A stretch of 64,000 nt of DNA from NCBI GenBank assembly GCA_964481575.1, contig CAYZTR010000001.1, forward strand, positions 1-64,000. Reading direction: 5' to 3'. Below, piece after piece: positions 7,168-15,844 of the stretch (positions within the stretch are counted from its first letter, which is position 1; every line of letters starts with the position of its first letter). The notes beneath the pieces were generated by a model that saw only the letters and a program-made list of their open reading frames with translations, did not search any database and was not told where the DNA came from. The DNA is from UQRS01 sp964481575 (lineage in GTDB: Bacteria > Bacillota > Clostridia > Oscillospirales > Acutalibacteraceae). The translations under genes and the position numbers were made by a program.

Positions 7168-8070
7168 ATGGAAGATCTTGTGATCATCGGCGGCGGACCG
7201 GCGGGTATGACGGCGGCGTTATATGCGTTACGGGGCGGTGTTCAGGCGGTGTTGCTGGAGCCAGGCGGCTGCGGCGGGCAGCTGACCGAAACCGCGCAGG
7301 TAGAGAATTATCCCGGTGTTACAGCCAGCGGCCCGGTACTGGTGAAGCAAATGAAACAGCAAATTGTTTCACTGGGGGCGCGGATTATCAGCGAGCGAGC
7401 CATGGAATTGCGGGTGCAGGGGCCCGGGTATCAGGTGGTGACCAATGCGCAGACTCTGGAGGCCAGAACTGTAATTCTTGCCAACGGCGCAAAACGGCGT
7501 AAGCTGGGTTGCCCGGGGGAAGAAGAATTTCGGGGCAGAGGGGTTTCCTACTGCGCCGTTTGTGATGGCGGCTTTTTCCGGGACAAGCCGGTAGCCGTTA
7601 TCGGCGGCGGTAATACCGCATTGGAGGATGCGCTGTATCTGGCAGAACTGTGTCCCAAGGTCTATTTAATTCACCGGCGGGACAACTTCCGGGGATGGCA
7701 GCCTCTGGCAGAACAGGTACGGCAGCGGGAAAACATCGAAATTCTTTGGAACACGGCGGTCGACGCAGTGTTTGGGGAGTCGGTGGTGGAAGGGCTTTGT
7801 CTCCAGGCGGGAGAGCGGGCTTATGTTCTGCAGGTGGAGGGGGTATTCGTTGCCATAGGTGTGGCGCCGGACAATGCCGCCTTTGCCGGGCTGCTGCCGC
7901 TGAATGCAGAGGGATATGTCCTGGCGGAGGAAAACTGCCAGACCGGGGTGCCGGGGTTATTTGCCGCCGGAGACACCCGGGCCAAACCCCTGCGCCAGAT
8001 CGTCACCGCCACGGCTGACGGCGCAGTGGCGGCTTCCGGGGCGCTGAACTATTTGCGGGAGCAGGGATAA
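7168..8070 (+). CDS. trxB: Thioredoxin reductase (NADPH)
   Basis: A 300-residue low-molecular-weight thioredoxin reductase, which passes electrons from NADPH through FAD to thioredoxin. The N-terminal FAD dinucleotide fold is IIGGGPAGMTAALYA, the redox-active pair CAVC is at Cys129 and Cys132, and the NAD(P)H fold is VIGGGNTALEDALYL with HRRDNFRG behind it, the latter typical of NADPH binding. The C-terminal FAD motif is GLFAAGDTR. I chose ATG 7168 because the FAD fold begins right after it; the upstream open frame overlaps the thioredoxin gene on the other strand. A GGGGG-rich stretch precedes the start, but the ribosome-binding site is not ideal. Confidence 0.94.
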   Translation: MEDLVIIGGGPAGMTAALYALRGGVQAVLLEPGGCGGQLTETAQVENYPGVTASGPVLVKQMKQQIVSLGARIISERAMELRVQGPGYQVVTNAQTLEARTVILANGAKRRKLGCPGEEEFRGRGVSYCAVCDGGFFRDKPVAVIGGGNTALEDALYLAELCPKVYLIHRRDNFRGWQPLAEQVRQRENIEILWNTAVDAVFGESVVEGLCLQAGERAYVLQVEGVFVAIGVAPDNAAFAGLLPLNAEGYVLAEENCQTGVPGLFAAGDTRAKPLRQIVTATADGAVAASGALNYLREQG

Positions 8071-8151
8071 ATCAAATTCTATATGGTTTTGGTATAAATC
8101 GGGAAAATTCGCACATAGTAAAAACAGACTTCTGAAAGGAGAGGTTTTTCT

Positions 8152-8607
8152 ATGATGTTGAGTACCAAAGAAACCGAATTGCTGAAGGATTTGAAAGGGC
8201 AGGAGCAGCTTTGCATTGGCAAATATGAAAAATATGCGCAGGATGCCAAGAGTAAGGAGCTGTCCGCCCTGTTTCAAACTATGGCAGACACCGAGCGGGA
8301 GCACCTGCAGACCATTACCCAGATGATGAGCGGTAAGGTGGATCCGGTGCCTTCTTCCATTCACAACGGCAACAACTGTAACTGCGGCAGTGTCAGCTAT
8401 CCCGATGAAGAAAGCCGAAAGCAGGATGCCTTCCTGTGCCAGGACATGCTGGCCATGGAGAAGCATGCTTCAGCTCTGTACGACACCTGTGTTTTTGAGT
8501 TCAAAACCCCTGAGGCCCGAAAGATGCTGAATCACATTCAGGCCGAAGAGCAGCAGCACGGGGAACAGCTGTATACCTTTATGTCCAACAACCAGATGTA
8601 CGGTTAA
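8152..8607 (+). CDS. CotF-like / ferritin-like spore coat protein
   Basis: A 151-residue, mostly helical protein related to the spore coat CotF and ferritin-like proteins common in Clostridia. Two helical pairs are visible: KDLKGQEQLCIGKYEKYA with DTEREHLQTITQMM, and QDAFLCQDMLAMEKHASA with HIQAEEQQHGEQLYTFM. The Glu and His spacing recalls the metal-binding four-helix bundle. Between the pairs is a Cys/Asn stretch (NNCNCG). The ATG at 8152 has AAAGGAGAGG 6 nt upstream; the next codon is also Met. A strong terminator follows, so it is a single-gene unit. A role in the coat is known for relatives only; an oxidoreductase-like metal role is also possible. Confidence 0.75.
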   Translation: MMLSTKETELLKDLKGQEQLCIGKYEKYAQDAKSKELSALFQTMADTEREHLQTITQMMSGKVDPVPSSIHNGNNCNCGSVSYPDEESRKQDAFLCQDMLAMEKHASALYDTCVFEFKTPEARKMLNHIQAEEQQHGEQLYTFMSNNQMYG

Positions 8608-8624
8608 GACCACGCATGATGAAA

Positions 8625-8668
8625 GCCGTCTTATTGCAGGGAATATCGCTGCAATAGGGCGGCTTTTT
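8625..8668 (+). terminator. Strong intrinsic terminator
   Basis: A 15-bp stem (GCCGTCTTATTGCAG at 8625-8639, pairing with 8649-8663) with a 9-nt loop, followed by TTTTT. Confidence 0.9.
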
Positions 8669-8680
8669 CGCAACTGGTTC

Positions 8681-8709
8681 TTGCATGAGGAAAGTGTTTG
8701 TGCTATAAT
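8681..8709 (+). promoter_or_regulatory. Strong promoter of the MATE gene
   Basis: TTGCAT (8681-8686), 17 bp, TATAAT (8704-8709). It lies just after the previous gene's terminator and about 115 bp before the MATE start codon. Confidence 0.85.
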
Positions 8710-8715
8710 TTGTTC

Positions 8716-8809
8716 TGCATTAGAAACGTTTCCGGCCGCCGGGGTACGGAGACTGTCCGGGATCCGCTTCCGCCAGGCGCTGGTGGGAAGCGGTTTGTCC
8801 CGGTTTTTT
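8716..8809 (+). promoter_or_regulatory. Leader with an intrinsic terminator before the MATE gene (putative attenuator)
   Basis: Between the promoter and the gene lies a three-tier hairpin: CCGGGA (8757-8762) with TCCCGG (8798-8803), CCGCTTCC (8764-8771) with GGAAGCGG (8786-8793), and CCAG (8773-8776) with CTGG (8780-8783). Six T follow at 8804-8809, and the ribosome-binding site comes directly afterwards. A terminator placed between promoter and gene indicates conditional termination. The 45 nt before it (8716-8756) are GC-rich and could form an alternative structure, but I do not recognise a known riboswitch class. Confidence 0.7.
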
Positions 8810-8824
8810 ATTGGAGGAATCATC

Positions 8825-10135
8825 ATGTCTGGGTCTGTGGGAAAAACCTTTGCAAAGTATGTCAGCTTTCATGTGCTGGGGATGTTGGGGTTTTCCTGTT
8901 ATATTCTGGCGGATACCTTTTTTATTTCCATGGGGCTGGGGGCGGATGGGCTTACAGCTTTGAATCTTTCTATTCCGCCATACAGTTTGCTCATCGGTAT
9001 TGCCCTGATGATTGCCATGGGCGGCGCCACCGAATACGCCATTCGCAAAGCCAGGGGCGAGCAGCAGGAAGCTGGCCGCATCTTTGCCCATGCTTTGGGG
9101 ATGGCGGCAGTGGCAGGAATTCTATTTCTGCTGGCCGGGATCTTGGGGGCCGATTGGATTGCCCGGGCCATGGGCAGCAATCCGGCCACTTATGTGATGA
9201 CCAAGGTCTATCTACGTACCTTTTTGTGCTTTGCTCCGGCCTTTTTTATAAATTATGTGCTGGTGAATTTTGTTCGCAATGACGGAGCGCCCCGCCGAGC
9301 CATGATCGCGCAACTGGTCAGCAGTTTGTCCAATGTGGTGCTGGATTATGTGTTTATTCTGCTTTTTCGGTGGGGAATGTTCGGCGCGGCCTTTGCCACC
9401 GGGTTGTCTCCGTTGATCAGTATGGCCATTTTGGCCGGGCATTTCTGCCGGGTAAATAACAGTCTGCGGCCGGTGCGCGGCAGGTTGACACTGGGGCGCG
9501 TAGGTGGAATTCTTTTTCTGGGGGTGCCCTCTTTCATTACCGAAATGGCTTCCGGTTTGGTGATCTTTGTGCTGAATTGGATTGTGCTTGGATTGGCTGG
9601 AAATGCCGGGGTGGCGGCTTATGGGGTGGTTGCTAATATTGCATTGGTGGCTACCACCTTATTCAATGGTGTGGCGCATGGAATTCAGCCCATGGTCAGC
9701 GAATTCCATGCCAAAGGACAGTTGGCAGCCATCCGGTGGACGCTGGGACTGGCCGTGGGCACGGTGCTGACCCTGGCTGTGGTGCTGTACGGCTCCATTT
9801 TCTTGTGGCATGCCGGCATGGTGGCTGCCTTCAACAGTGAAAATAATGCAGCTTTGGCGGAAATGGCCCAGCGGGGGTTGCTGCTGTATTTCCCCGGGTA
9901 CTTTTTCGCCGGACTTAATGTACTGGCGGTTTCCTTCCTGACCTCCCGGGAACATCCTGCGCCGGCCTTTTGTATTTCCATCCTGCGGGGCTGTGTGATT
10001 CTGATCCCCCTGGCGTTTCTGCTGGCGGCCCTGTGGCAGATGGATGGGGTGTGGCTGACCTTCCCGGCTGCGGAACTCTTAACGCTGTTGGTGACAGCGT
10101 CAATTCTGATTGGTTCCAAAAAATGGAAAAAATAA
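8825..10135 (+). CDS. MATE-family efflux transporter
   Basis: A 436-residue membrane protein of the multi-antimicrobial extrusion family, which exports organic cations, drugs or metabolites using Na+ or H+ gradients. Twelve hydrophobic segments can be drawn. The start of the family fold is clear in FHVLGMLGFSCYILADTFFI, and IPPYSLLIGIALMIAMGGAT fits helix 2 with its loop. The ATG at 8825 follows GGAGG by 7 nt; the frame is open upstream through the leader, but that part is non-coding by its hairpin. The cargo is unknown. The terminator in the leader suggests that expression responds to a ligand, possibly the exported compound. Confidence 0.88.
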   Translation: MSGSVGKTFAKYVSFHVLGMLGFSCYILADTFFISMGLGADGLTALNLSIPPYSLLIGIALMIAMGGATEYAIRKARGEQQEAGRIFAHALGMAAVAGILFLLAGILGADWIARAMGSNPATYVMTKVYLRTFLCFAPAFFINYVLVNFVRNDGAPRRAMIAQLVSSLSNVVLDYVFILLFRWGMFGAAFATGLSPLISMAILAGHFCRVNNSLRPVRGRLTLGRVGGILFLGVPSFITEMASGLVIFVLNWIVLGLAGNAGVAAYGVVANIALVATTLFNGVAHGIQPMVSEFHAKGQLAAIRWTLGLAVGTVLTLAVVLYGSIFLWHAGMVAAFNSENNAALAEMAQRGLLLYFPGYFFAGLNVLAVSFLTSREHPAPAFCISILRGCVILIPLAFLLAALWQMDGVWLTFPAAELLTLLVTASILIGSKKWKK

Positions 10136-10199
10136 CTATATATTGTGGTGTAATTTTCACAAAAGCACTAGATATTCCTAAAAAGAATAAAATTTCCTC

Positions 10200-10228
10200 T
10201 TGACAAGAAGCCGGAACTATGGTATTTT
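10200..10228 (+). promoter_or_regulatory. Promoter of the pfl operon
   Basis: TTGACA (10200-10205), 17 bp, TATTTT (10223-10228), immediately upstream of the riboswitch. Confidence 0.75.
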
Positions 10229-10237
10229 ATTGTCAGT

Positions 10238-10307
10238 CGTTATATGACTGACGGAAGTGGAAGTAACCACATGGAGTATAACGAAAGCATATGCCGACCG
10301 TCTGGGC
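10238..10307 (+). promoter_or_regulatory. ZTP riboswitch (pfl motif)
   Basis: The conserved pieces of the ZTP/ZMP (AICAR phosphate) aptamer appear in order: TGACTGACGGAA near 10244, a hairpin GTGGAAGTAACCAC (10257-10270), GGAGTATAACGA (10273-10284), and the second-domain consensus CCGTCTGGGC (10298-10307). The class was originally named after its place before pfl genes. High ZTP signals shortage of 10-formyl-tetrahydrofolate; formate made by pyruvate formate-lyase supplies this pool. The CCGTCTGGGC also forms part of the terminator stem that follows, so ligand binding should prevent termination and switch the operon on. Confidence 0.9.
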
Positions 10308-10335
10308 GAAATCAGCCTGGATTGTCGGCTTTTTT
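10293..10335 (+). terminator. Riboswitch-controlled terminator
   Basis: GCCGAC (10293-10298) pairs with GTCGGC (10324-10329), with a further inner helix between GTCTGGGC and GCCTGGAT, then TTTTTT. The stem uses the conserved 3' part of the aptamer, so the two folds exclude each other. Confidence 0.85.
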
Positions 10336-10406
10336 CATCATAAAGCTGTGGAAGTTCTTGCCAGTGGAACGAACTGTCCCGGCACAGCATGCAGGAGGTA
10401 TTTGAA

Positions 10407-12632
10407 ATGGAAGCATGGAGAAATTTTAAAGAAGGCGCCTGGCAGACCGAGATCAATGTCAGAAACTTCATTCAAAACAACTACACCCCCTATGAAGGGG
10501 ATGACGCTTTTTTGGAGGGCCCCACCCCGGCCACCAAGGCTTTGTGGGAGCAGGTACTGGAGCTGTCTCGGCAGGAGCGGGAGAACGGCGGCGTCCTGGA
10601 TATGGACACAGCGGTGATTTCCACCATTACTTCCCACGGCCCCGGTTATCTGGACAAGGAGAAGGAAAAGATTGTGGGATTCCAAACCGATAAGCCCTTT
10701 AAGCGGTCCCTGCAGCCCTATGGCGGTATCCGCATGGCCATCAAGGCCTGTGAGGAAAACGGCTACCACGTGGATCCGGAAGTGGTGGAGTATTTCACCA
10801 CCCATCGCAAGACCCACAACGCCGGCGTCTTTGACGTATATACCCCGGAAATGCGGGCTTGCCGCTCCAACCATATTATTACCGGCCTGCCGGATGCCTA
10901 CGGCCGGGGCCGCATCATCGGCGATTACCGCCGTGTGGCCCTCTATGGCGTGGATCGTTTGATTGAGGATAAGCAGGAGCAGAAGAACACCTCCCGGACT
11001 ATCATGAATTCCTTTGTTATCCGGGAGCGGGAGGAACTGTCAGAGCAGATCCGGGCCTTGGAAATGCTGAAAAAGCTGGCCGAAATTTACGGTATAGATA
11101 TTTCCAAGCCTGCTTCTAACCTGCAGGAGGCCACCCAGGCGCTGTATTTTGCCTACCTGGCGGCCACCAAGGAACAGAATGGCGCCGCCATGAGTCTGGG
11201 CCGGACCTCCACCTTCCTGGACATTTATGCCCAGCGGGATCTGGCCGAGGGAAGATGCACCGAGGCGGAGATTCAGGAGATCGTGGATCACTTTATCATG
11301 AAGCTGCGGCTTATCAAGTTTGCCCGGACGCCGGATTACAACCAGCTGTTTGCCGGCGACCCCACCTGGGTCACCGAGTCCATCGGGGGCGTTGGCATTG
11401 ACGGCCGGCCCATGGTAACCAAGATGTCCTTCCGCTATCTTCATACTCTGGACAACATCGGCGCGGCACCCGAGCCCAACCTGACCATTCTCTGGTCGGT
11501 GTTTCTGCCGGAGAATTTCAAGAACTATTGCGCCAAAATGTCCATTGCACACTCGGCTATTCAGTATGAAAACGATGACCTGATGCGGGTGACGCACGGG
11601 GACGATTACGGCATTGCCTGCTGTGTTTCCTCCATGCGCATCGGTAAGGAAATGCAGTTCTTCGGGGCCCGGGCCAACCTGGCCAAGTGCCTGCTTTACG
11701 CCATCAACGGTGGTGTGGATGAGATTTCCGGCAAGCAGGTGGGGCCAAAATACCGGCCCATTACCAACGAATATCTGGATTTTGACGACGTCATGGAGAA
11801 ATATAAGGCCATGATGAAGTGGTTGGCCGGGGTGTATGTCAATGCCCTGAACATCATCCACTATATGCACGATAAGTATTCTTATGAGCGGCTGCAAATG
11901 GCGCTTCACGATCAGAAGGTGACCCGCTGGTTTGCCACCGGTATTGCCGGACTTTCGGTGGTGGCAGACTCCCTGTCAGCTATTAAGTATGCCAAAGTGA
12001 AGGTTATCCGCAACGAAGCCGGACTGGCGGTGGATTTCCAGACCGAGGGCGAATTCCCCAAATACGGCAACGATGATGACCGGGTAGACAGTCTGGCCAA
12101 GGAGGTGCTCCATATCTTTATGGGGGACATCAAGGGGAACCACACCTATCGGGGCGGCATTCCCACCACTTCCATCCTGACCATTACCTCCAATGTGATG
12201 TATGGCAAAAACACCGGTTCTACCCCGGATGGCCGGAAGGCCGGGGAGCCTTTTGCACCCGGCGCCAATCCCATGCACGGACGGGATTCCCACGGGGCGG
12301 TGGCATCTCTGGCCTCGGTTGCCAAGCTGCCCTTTGCCGACGCCCAGGACGGCATTTCCAACACCTTCTCCATTGTGCCGGACGCTTTGGGGAAGGATGA
12401 TGTCAGCGCCCGGAAAAACCTGGTGGCTATGCTGGACGGCTATGTCAAGAAAGGCGGTCATCATCTGAATGTCAATGTATTCCGGCGGGAGACCCTGCTG
12501 GATGCTCAGAAGCATCCGGAAAAGTATCCGCAGCTGACCATTCGGGTTTCCGGTTATGCGGTGAATTTCATCAAGCTGACCAAAGAGCAGCAGGATGAGG
12601 TCATCTCCCGAACCTTCCATGACAGTTTCTGA
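10407..12632 (+). CDS. pflB: Formate C-acetyltransferase (pyruvate formate-lyase)
   Basis: The 741-residue glycyl-radical enzyme cleaves pyruvate with CoA to acetyl-CoA and formate in anaerobic metabolism. The catalytic Cys pair is in IACCVSSM (Cys405, Cys406), followed by the highly conserved MQFFGARANLAK. The radical Gly716 is in RVSGYAV near the C terminus. The N-terminal WRNFKEGAWQTEINVRNFI is typical of true PFL rather than other glycyl-radical enzymes. I chose ATG 10407, with AGGAGG 8 nt upstream. It is under a ZTP riboswitch and is followed at once by its activating enzyme. Besides ATP yield, formate can charge tetrahydrofolate for purine synthesis, which fits the riboswitch. Confidence 0.97.
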   Translation: MEAWRNFKEGAWQTEINVRNFIQNNYTPYEGDDAFLEGPTPATKALWEQVLELSRQERENGGVLDMDTAVISTITSHGPGYLDKEKEKIVGFQTDKPFKRSLQPYGGIRMAIKACEENGYHVDPEVVEYFTTHRKTHNAGVFDVYTPEMRACRSNHIITGLPDAYGRGRIIGDYRRVALYGVDRLIEDKQEQKNTSRTIMNSFVIREREELSEQIRALEMLKKLAEIYGIDISKPASNLQEATQALYFAYLAATKEQNGAAMSLGRTSTFLDIYAQRDLAEGRCTEAEIQEIVDHFIMKLRLIKFARTPDYNQLFAGDPTWVTESIGGVGIDGRPMVTKMSFRYLHTLDNIGAAPEPNLTILWSVFLPENFKNYCAKMSIAHSAIQYENDDLMRVTHGDDYGIACCVSSMRIGKEMQFFGARANLAKCLLYAINGGVDEISGKQVGPKYRPITNEYLDFDDVMEKYKAMMKWLAGVYVNALNIIHYMHDKYSYERLQMALHDQKVTRWFATGIAGLSVVADSLSAIKYAKVKVIRNEAGLAVDFQTEGEFPKYGNDDDRVDSLAKEVLHIFMGDIKGNHTYRGGIPTTSILTITSNVMYGKNTGSTPDGRKAGEPFAPGANPMHGRDSHGAVASLASVAKLPFADAQDGISNTFSIVPDALGKDDVSARKNLVAMLDGYVKKGGHHLNVNVFRRETLLDAQKHPEKYPQLTIRVSGYAVNFIKLTKEQQDEVISRTFHDSF

Positions 12633-12633
12633 T

Positions 12634-13359
12634 ATGACTGGGTACATTCATTCAGTAGAGAGTTTCGGTACGGTGGACGGTCCCGGCGTCCGGTATGTGG
12701 TGTTTTTTGCCGGATGCCCCATGCGGTGCCGGTATTGCCACAATCCGGATACCTGGAAGCTGGAGGCCGGGCAGCCGGAAACGGTGGACAGTCTGCTGGC
12801 GGGAATGCTGCGAAATCGGGCATTTTATGAAAGCGGCGGTCTAACCGCCACCGGCGGGGAACCTTTGTTGCAGCTGCCCTTTTTGACGGCTTTGTTTTCT
12901 GCCGCCAAAGCCCAGGGCATTTCTACCTGCCTGGATACCTCCGGCGTCCTGTTTCGGCCGGAGCAGGCGACAGAGTATGCGGCTCTGCTGGCAGTGACCG
13001 ATCTGGTGTTGCTGGACATCAAGCACATGGATGCTGCCGCCCATCTGGAATTGACCGGCCAGCCCCAAAAGCCGGTGTTGGAATTTCTGGATTTTCTCCG
13101 GACGCAGGGGACGCCGGTTTGGATTCGCCATGTTATCGTTCCCGGTATTACAGATGCGCCGGCGGAGTGGGAAGCCCTTGGAAATCTGCTCCGGGATTAT
13201 CCCAATGTGGAACAGGTGGAACCCCTGCCTTACCACACCATGGGGACGGTAAAATACAAAGCATTGGGTTTGCCTTATTCCCTGGAGGGGGTTCCGCCCT
13301 TGGAGAAATCCGTGGCGGAGGAAGCCCGGCGGGTAATTGAAGGTCAAATAAATGCATGA
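12634..13359 (+). CDS. pflA: Pyruvate formate-lyase activating enzyme
   Basis: This 241-residue radical SAM enzyme abstracts the hydrogen from the glycine of PflB. The 4Fe-4S ligands are the CxxxCxxC in GCPMRCRYC (Cys28, Cys32, Cys35). GGEPLLQ (SAM binding) and LLDIKHMD follow, as in the family, and GTVDGPGVRYVVF at the N terminus is typical of PFL activases. The ATG at 12634 is 1 nt after the pflB stop; ATG 12619 and 12595 would overlap pflB, and no candidate has a good ribosome-binding site, so translational coupling is likely. A terminator follows. Confidence 0.95.
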   Translation: MTGYIHSVESFGTVDGPGVRYVVFFAGCPMRCRYCHNPDTWKLEAGQPETVDSLLAGMLRNRAFYESGGLTATGGEPLLQLPFLTALFSAAKAQGISTCLDTSGVLFRPEQATEYAALLAVTDLVLLDIKHMDAAAHLELTGQPQKPVLEFLDFLRTQGTPVWIRHVIVPGITDAPAEWEALGNLLRDYPNVEQVEPLPYHTMGTVKYKALGLPYSLEGVPPLEKSVAEEARRVIEGQINA

Positions 13360-13364
13360 AAATA

Positions 13365-13411
13365 GCCGATCGTAAGCACCTGCATTGTGGTTTGCTTAGG
13401 ATCGGCATTTT
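13365..13411 (+). terminator. Terminator of the pfl operon
   Basis: GCCGATCGTAAGCA (13365-13378) pairs with TGCTTAGGATCGGC (13393-13406, one mismatch), then ATTTTT. Confidence 0.85.
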
Positions 13412-13461
13412 TATACACATGATAGGGTTGAAGTGCAGGAAATGATTGCGGAAAAACACCC

Positions 13462-13491
13462 TTCATAAAAACAAGACGAATTGTCTATAAT
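13462..13491 (+). promoter_or_regulatory. Possible promoter of the asparaginase gene
   Basis: TTCATA (13462-13467), 18 bp, TATAAT (13486-13491). The -10 is good and the -35 weak. Confidence 0.5.
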
Positions 13492-13532
13492 ACAGTTAGA
13501 TAAAAGCTGGTTTGTGACAGGAGGGATGCGGT

Positions 13533-14522
13533 GTGGCGCGGATTTTGGTATTGACAACCGGCGGCACCATCGGGAGTCAGGTGTCCCAGGGCTGCATTGT
13601 ACCGGAGACCCGGTCCGGTGACCGCTTGCTGGAGCAGTATCGGGCAGCCTATCCGTCGGACACAGAGTTTCTTTGCCGGGAACCCTTCCGAATGCTCAGT
13701 GAAAACGCATCTGGAGAGACCCTTCGGCAGCTGATTGCTGCTGTACAGGCGGGGCTGGCGGAAGGGATGGATGGAATCATCCTGACCCACGGCACAGACA
13801 CTTTGGTTTACAGCGGGGCGGCGTTGGCCTATGCTTTAGGAAATTGTACGCCGCCGGTGGTGCTGGTTTCCTCCAATTATGTGCTTTCCGATCCCAGAGC
13901 CAATGGGTTGATAAATTTTCACGGGGCGGTTCAGTGGATCCAAGCCGGTGACGGTCATGGCGTCTATGTTAGTTATCAAAATGCCGGAGAAACGGTTGCC
14001 ATCCATCGGGGGAGCCGGTTGTTGCAGCAGGCTGCCTGTGATGATGCGGTACACAGTTTGCTGGGAAAGCAGGTAGCGGTGTGGAAAGGGGACAGTTTTT
14101 GGCAGGATCCGGTATTCCCAGAAGCACCGGATGCCATATTTCCTCTGGACCTGCCTGCTTTGGAGGAAACTGCGCCGGTACTGTGGCTGGCGGTACATCC
14201 CGGCATGGTTTATCCGGCGTTGCCGGATACCGTCCGGGCGGTTCTGCTGGAGGGGTATCACAGCGGTACTCTTTGTACTGGCGGCGCGCCTTTACAGATG
14301 TTTTGCAAGGAAGCGGCACGACGGGGGATCCCGGTCTTTCTGGTGGGGGTCACGGGGGAGATGGCATACGAAAGCACCCGGGCCTTTGTGAAACTCCAGA
14401 TCCGCCCCTTGCCGCCTATGGCGCCGGCGGCTGCGTTTATGAAGCTGTGGATGTTGCTGGCGGCCGGGCGGGATCTTGAAGAAATGTGTCTGCCTTTGGG
14501 CGGCGATTTGCAGCTGTTTTAA
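13533..14522 (+). CDS. L-asparaginase, bacterial type
   Basis: A 329-residue asparaginase that hydrolyses asparagine to aspartate and ammonia. The first catalytic motif is LTTGGTIGS, with the nucleophilic Thr near residue 9. The second is ILTHGTDTLVYSG, with the conserved Thr-Asp pair, and VVLVSSN follows. There is no signal peptide, so it is cytosolic. The start is GTG at 13533 with GGAGGG about 7 nt upstream. It is a single-gene unit with a strong terminator. A glutaminase side activity or a different amide substrate is possible. Confidence 0.87.
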   Translation: MARILVLTTGGTIGSQVSQGCIVPETRSGDRLLEQYRAAYPSDTEFLCREPFRMLSENASGETLRQLIAAVQAGLAEGMDGIILTHGTDTLVYSGAALAYALGNCTPPVVLVSSNYVLSDPRANGLINFHGAVQWIQAGDGHGVYVSYQNAGETVAIHRGSRLLQQAACDDAVHSLLGKQVAVWKGDSFWQDPVFPEAPDAIFPLDLPALEETAPVLWLAVHPGMVYPALPDTVRAVLLEGYHSGTLCTGGAPLQMFCKEAARRGIPVFLVGVTGEMAYESTRAFVKLQIRPLPPMAPAAAFMKLWMLLAAGRDLEEMCLPLGGDLQLF

Positions 14523-14592
14523 CAGCTTTCCACTTTGGCAGACGGCATGCTGGGATTCCCCGGATCGTGTAATCTGATTCGTAAATAAATGC

Positions 14593-14628
14593 GGAGCCCC
14601 CGCCGGTATTCCGGCGGGGGCTCCTTTT
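14593..14628 (+). terminator. Strong intrinsic terminator
   Basis: A 14-bp GC-rich stem (GGAGCCCCCGCCGG at 14593-14606 with 14611-14624) and a 4-nt loop, followed by TTTT. Confidence 0.9.
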
Positions 14629-14763
14629 CAGCGGAAAAGAGGCACAGTTGGCTGATTTGTGAATCATCAGCAACATTCCTTGGAATTCTAGGAGCTTTTT
14701 AGCTTGGGATTCGTGAAAATGACCCAAACATAGCGAAATGTGTGGAATCTTTGGAAAAAGGGG

Positions 14764-14793
14764 TTGCACAAGCAGGGATGCAACGATTATAAT
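14764..14793 (+). promoter_or_regulatory. Promoter and leader of the esterase/glycosidase locus
   Basis: TTGCAC (14764-14769), 18 bp, TATAAT (14788-14793). The coding region starts at about 14972, which leaves a leader of about 170 nt (14800-14971) without a recognised element. 14629-14763 holds no supported gene. Confidence 0.55.
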
Positions 14794-14971
14794 AAATTTG
14801 CTTTCCGAAGCTCTGTGTGGATTCCCGGGGTGTTTTTGGGGGCTTCAGTCCAGAGATAGGCGCTTTGTGTTGGGCTGTAGCCGGGGAATTCGCTGCGTTC
14901 AGAAAATAGGATTCTAAAATGAAAGACCCAAAATAAAGGCTCATAGAAATTGCGAGGAAAGGTTGAAGAAT

Positions 14972-15718
14972 GTGCGTAGTATTTTGAATGTTGTTTACAA
15001 TGCAGAAATTGGGGAACTGGGTAAGGTGGATTTTTATTTGCCGGATTCGGACATTCCCTGTCCGCTGTTTATCTATTTTCACGGCGGTGGCTTGGAGGGT
15101 ACCGGCCGGGCACTGGATACCCATGTGTTTGAACCTCTGACGGCAGCCGGGGTGGCCGTGGCTTCGGCCGACTACCGGGTCATGCCCCAGGTGCGGTTTC
15201 CCGCTTTTATTGAGGATGCGGCCTGCGCCGTGAATTTCGTACTGCGGCACGGGGCGGAATACGGCAATTTTACCCGGTATTATATTGGCGGGGCGTCCGC
15301 CGGGGCTTACTTGACCATGATGCTGTACTTTGATCACCGGTATCTGGAAAAATACGGTATCGATCCCGACCGGGACATTGCCGGGTATGATTTTGACGAT
15401 GGTCAGCCCACCACCCATTATAATATCCTCAAGTACCGCGGCCAGGATAACCGTTTGGTGCGGGTTGACGAGGCCGCTCCTGTTTACTATGTGCAGGAGG
15501 ATGTGGATCCGGACCAGAAGGCCAAGGTCATTCTTTTTGTTGCATCGGACGATATGCCTAACCGCCCGGAGCAGAATTATATGCTTCGCCGAGTGATGCT
15601 CATGTTTGGCTATGCTCCGGAGAAGGTGGAATTCCACTATATGGACGGGTTTGGCCACTGCGGCTATATGGGTAACGCCGAACATATTGCCGCGCTGCTG
15701 CGTTTTTTTGGTTGTTGA
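14972..15718 (+). CDS. Alpha/beta-hydrolase esterase (HGGG, acetyl-esterase type)
   Basis: A 248-residue cytosolic hydrolase of the hormone-sensitive-lipase-like family. The oxyanion-hole motif FHGGGLEG lies near residue 34, and the nucleophile Ser is in GGASAGAYL near residue 110. The C-terminal MDGFGHCGYM offers the catalytic His; the Asp is probably in VASDDMPN. Such enzymes remove acetyl or short acyl groups from sugars, lipids or xenobiotics. The start is GTG 14972, 9 nt after AAAGG, or TTG 14963, 5 nt after GAGG. It leads a string of same-strand genes (acyltransferase, fucose-isomerase-like, GH31, two sugar symporters), so a role in deacylating an imported glycoside is plausible; the 126-bp gap to the next gene leaves this uncertain. 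Confidence 0.82.
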   Translation: MRSILNVVYNAEIGELGKVDFYLPDSDIPCPLFIYFHGGGLEGTGRALDTHVFEPLTAAGVAVASADYRVMPQVRFPAFIEDAACAVNFVLRHGAEYGNFTRYYIGGASAGAYLTMMLYFDHRYLEKYGIDPDRDIAGYDFDDGQPTTHYNILKYRGQDNRLVRVDEAAPVYYVQEDVDPDQKAKVILFVASDDMPNRPEQNYMLRRVMLMFGYAPEKVEFHYMDGFGHCGYMGNAEHIAALLRFFGC

Positions 15719-15844
15719 AAGCGCAGAAATTTACAATTCATTCATAATACAGAATAGAAAACATGCTATTCTTAGTTTGCATAGCAAATTTGTAGAAATT
15801 AATATTATGATCGAAATTCTGTTCTGCAGGAGGATTTTTTGAAA

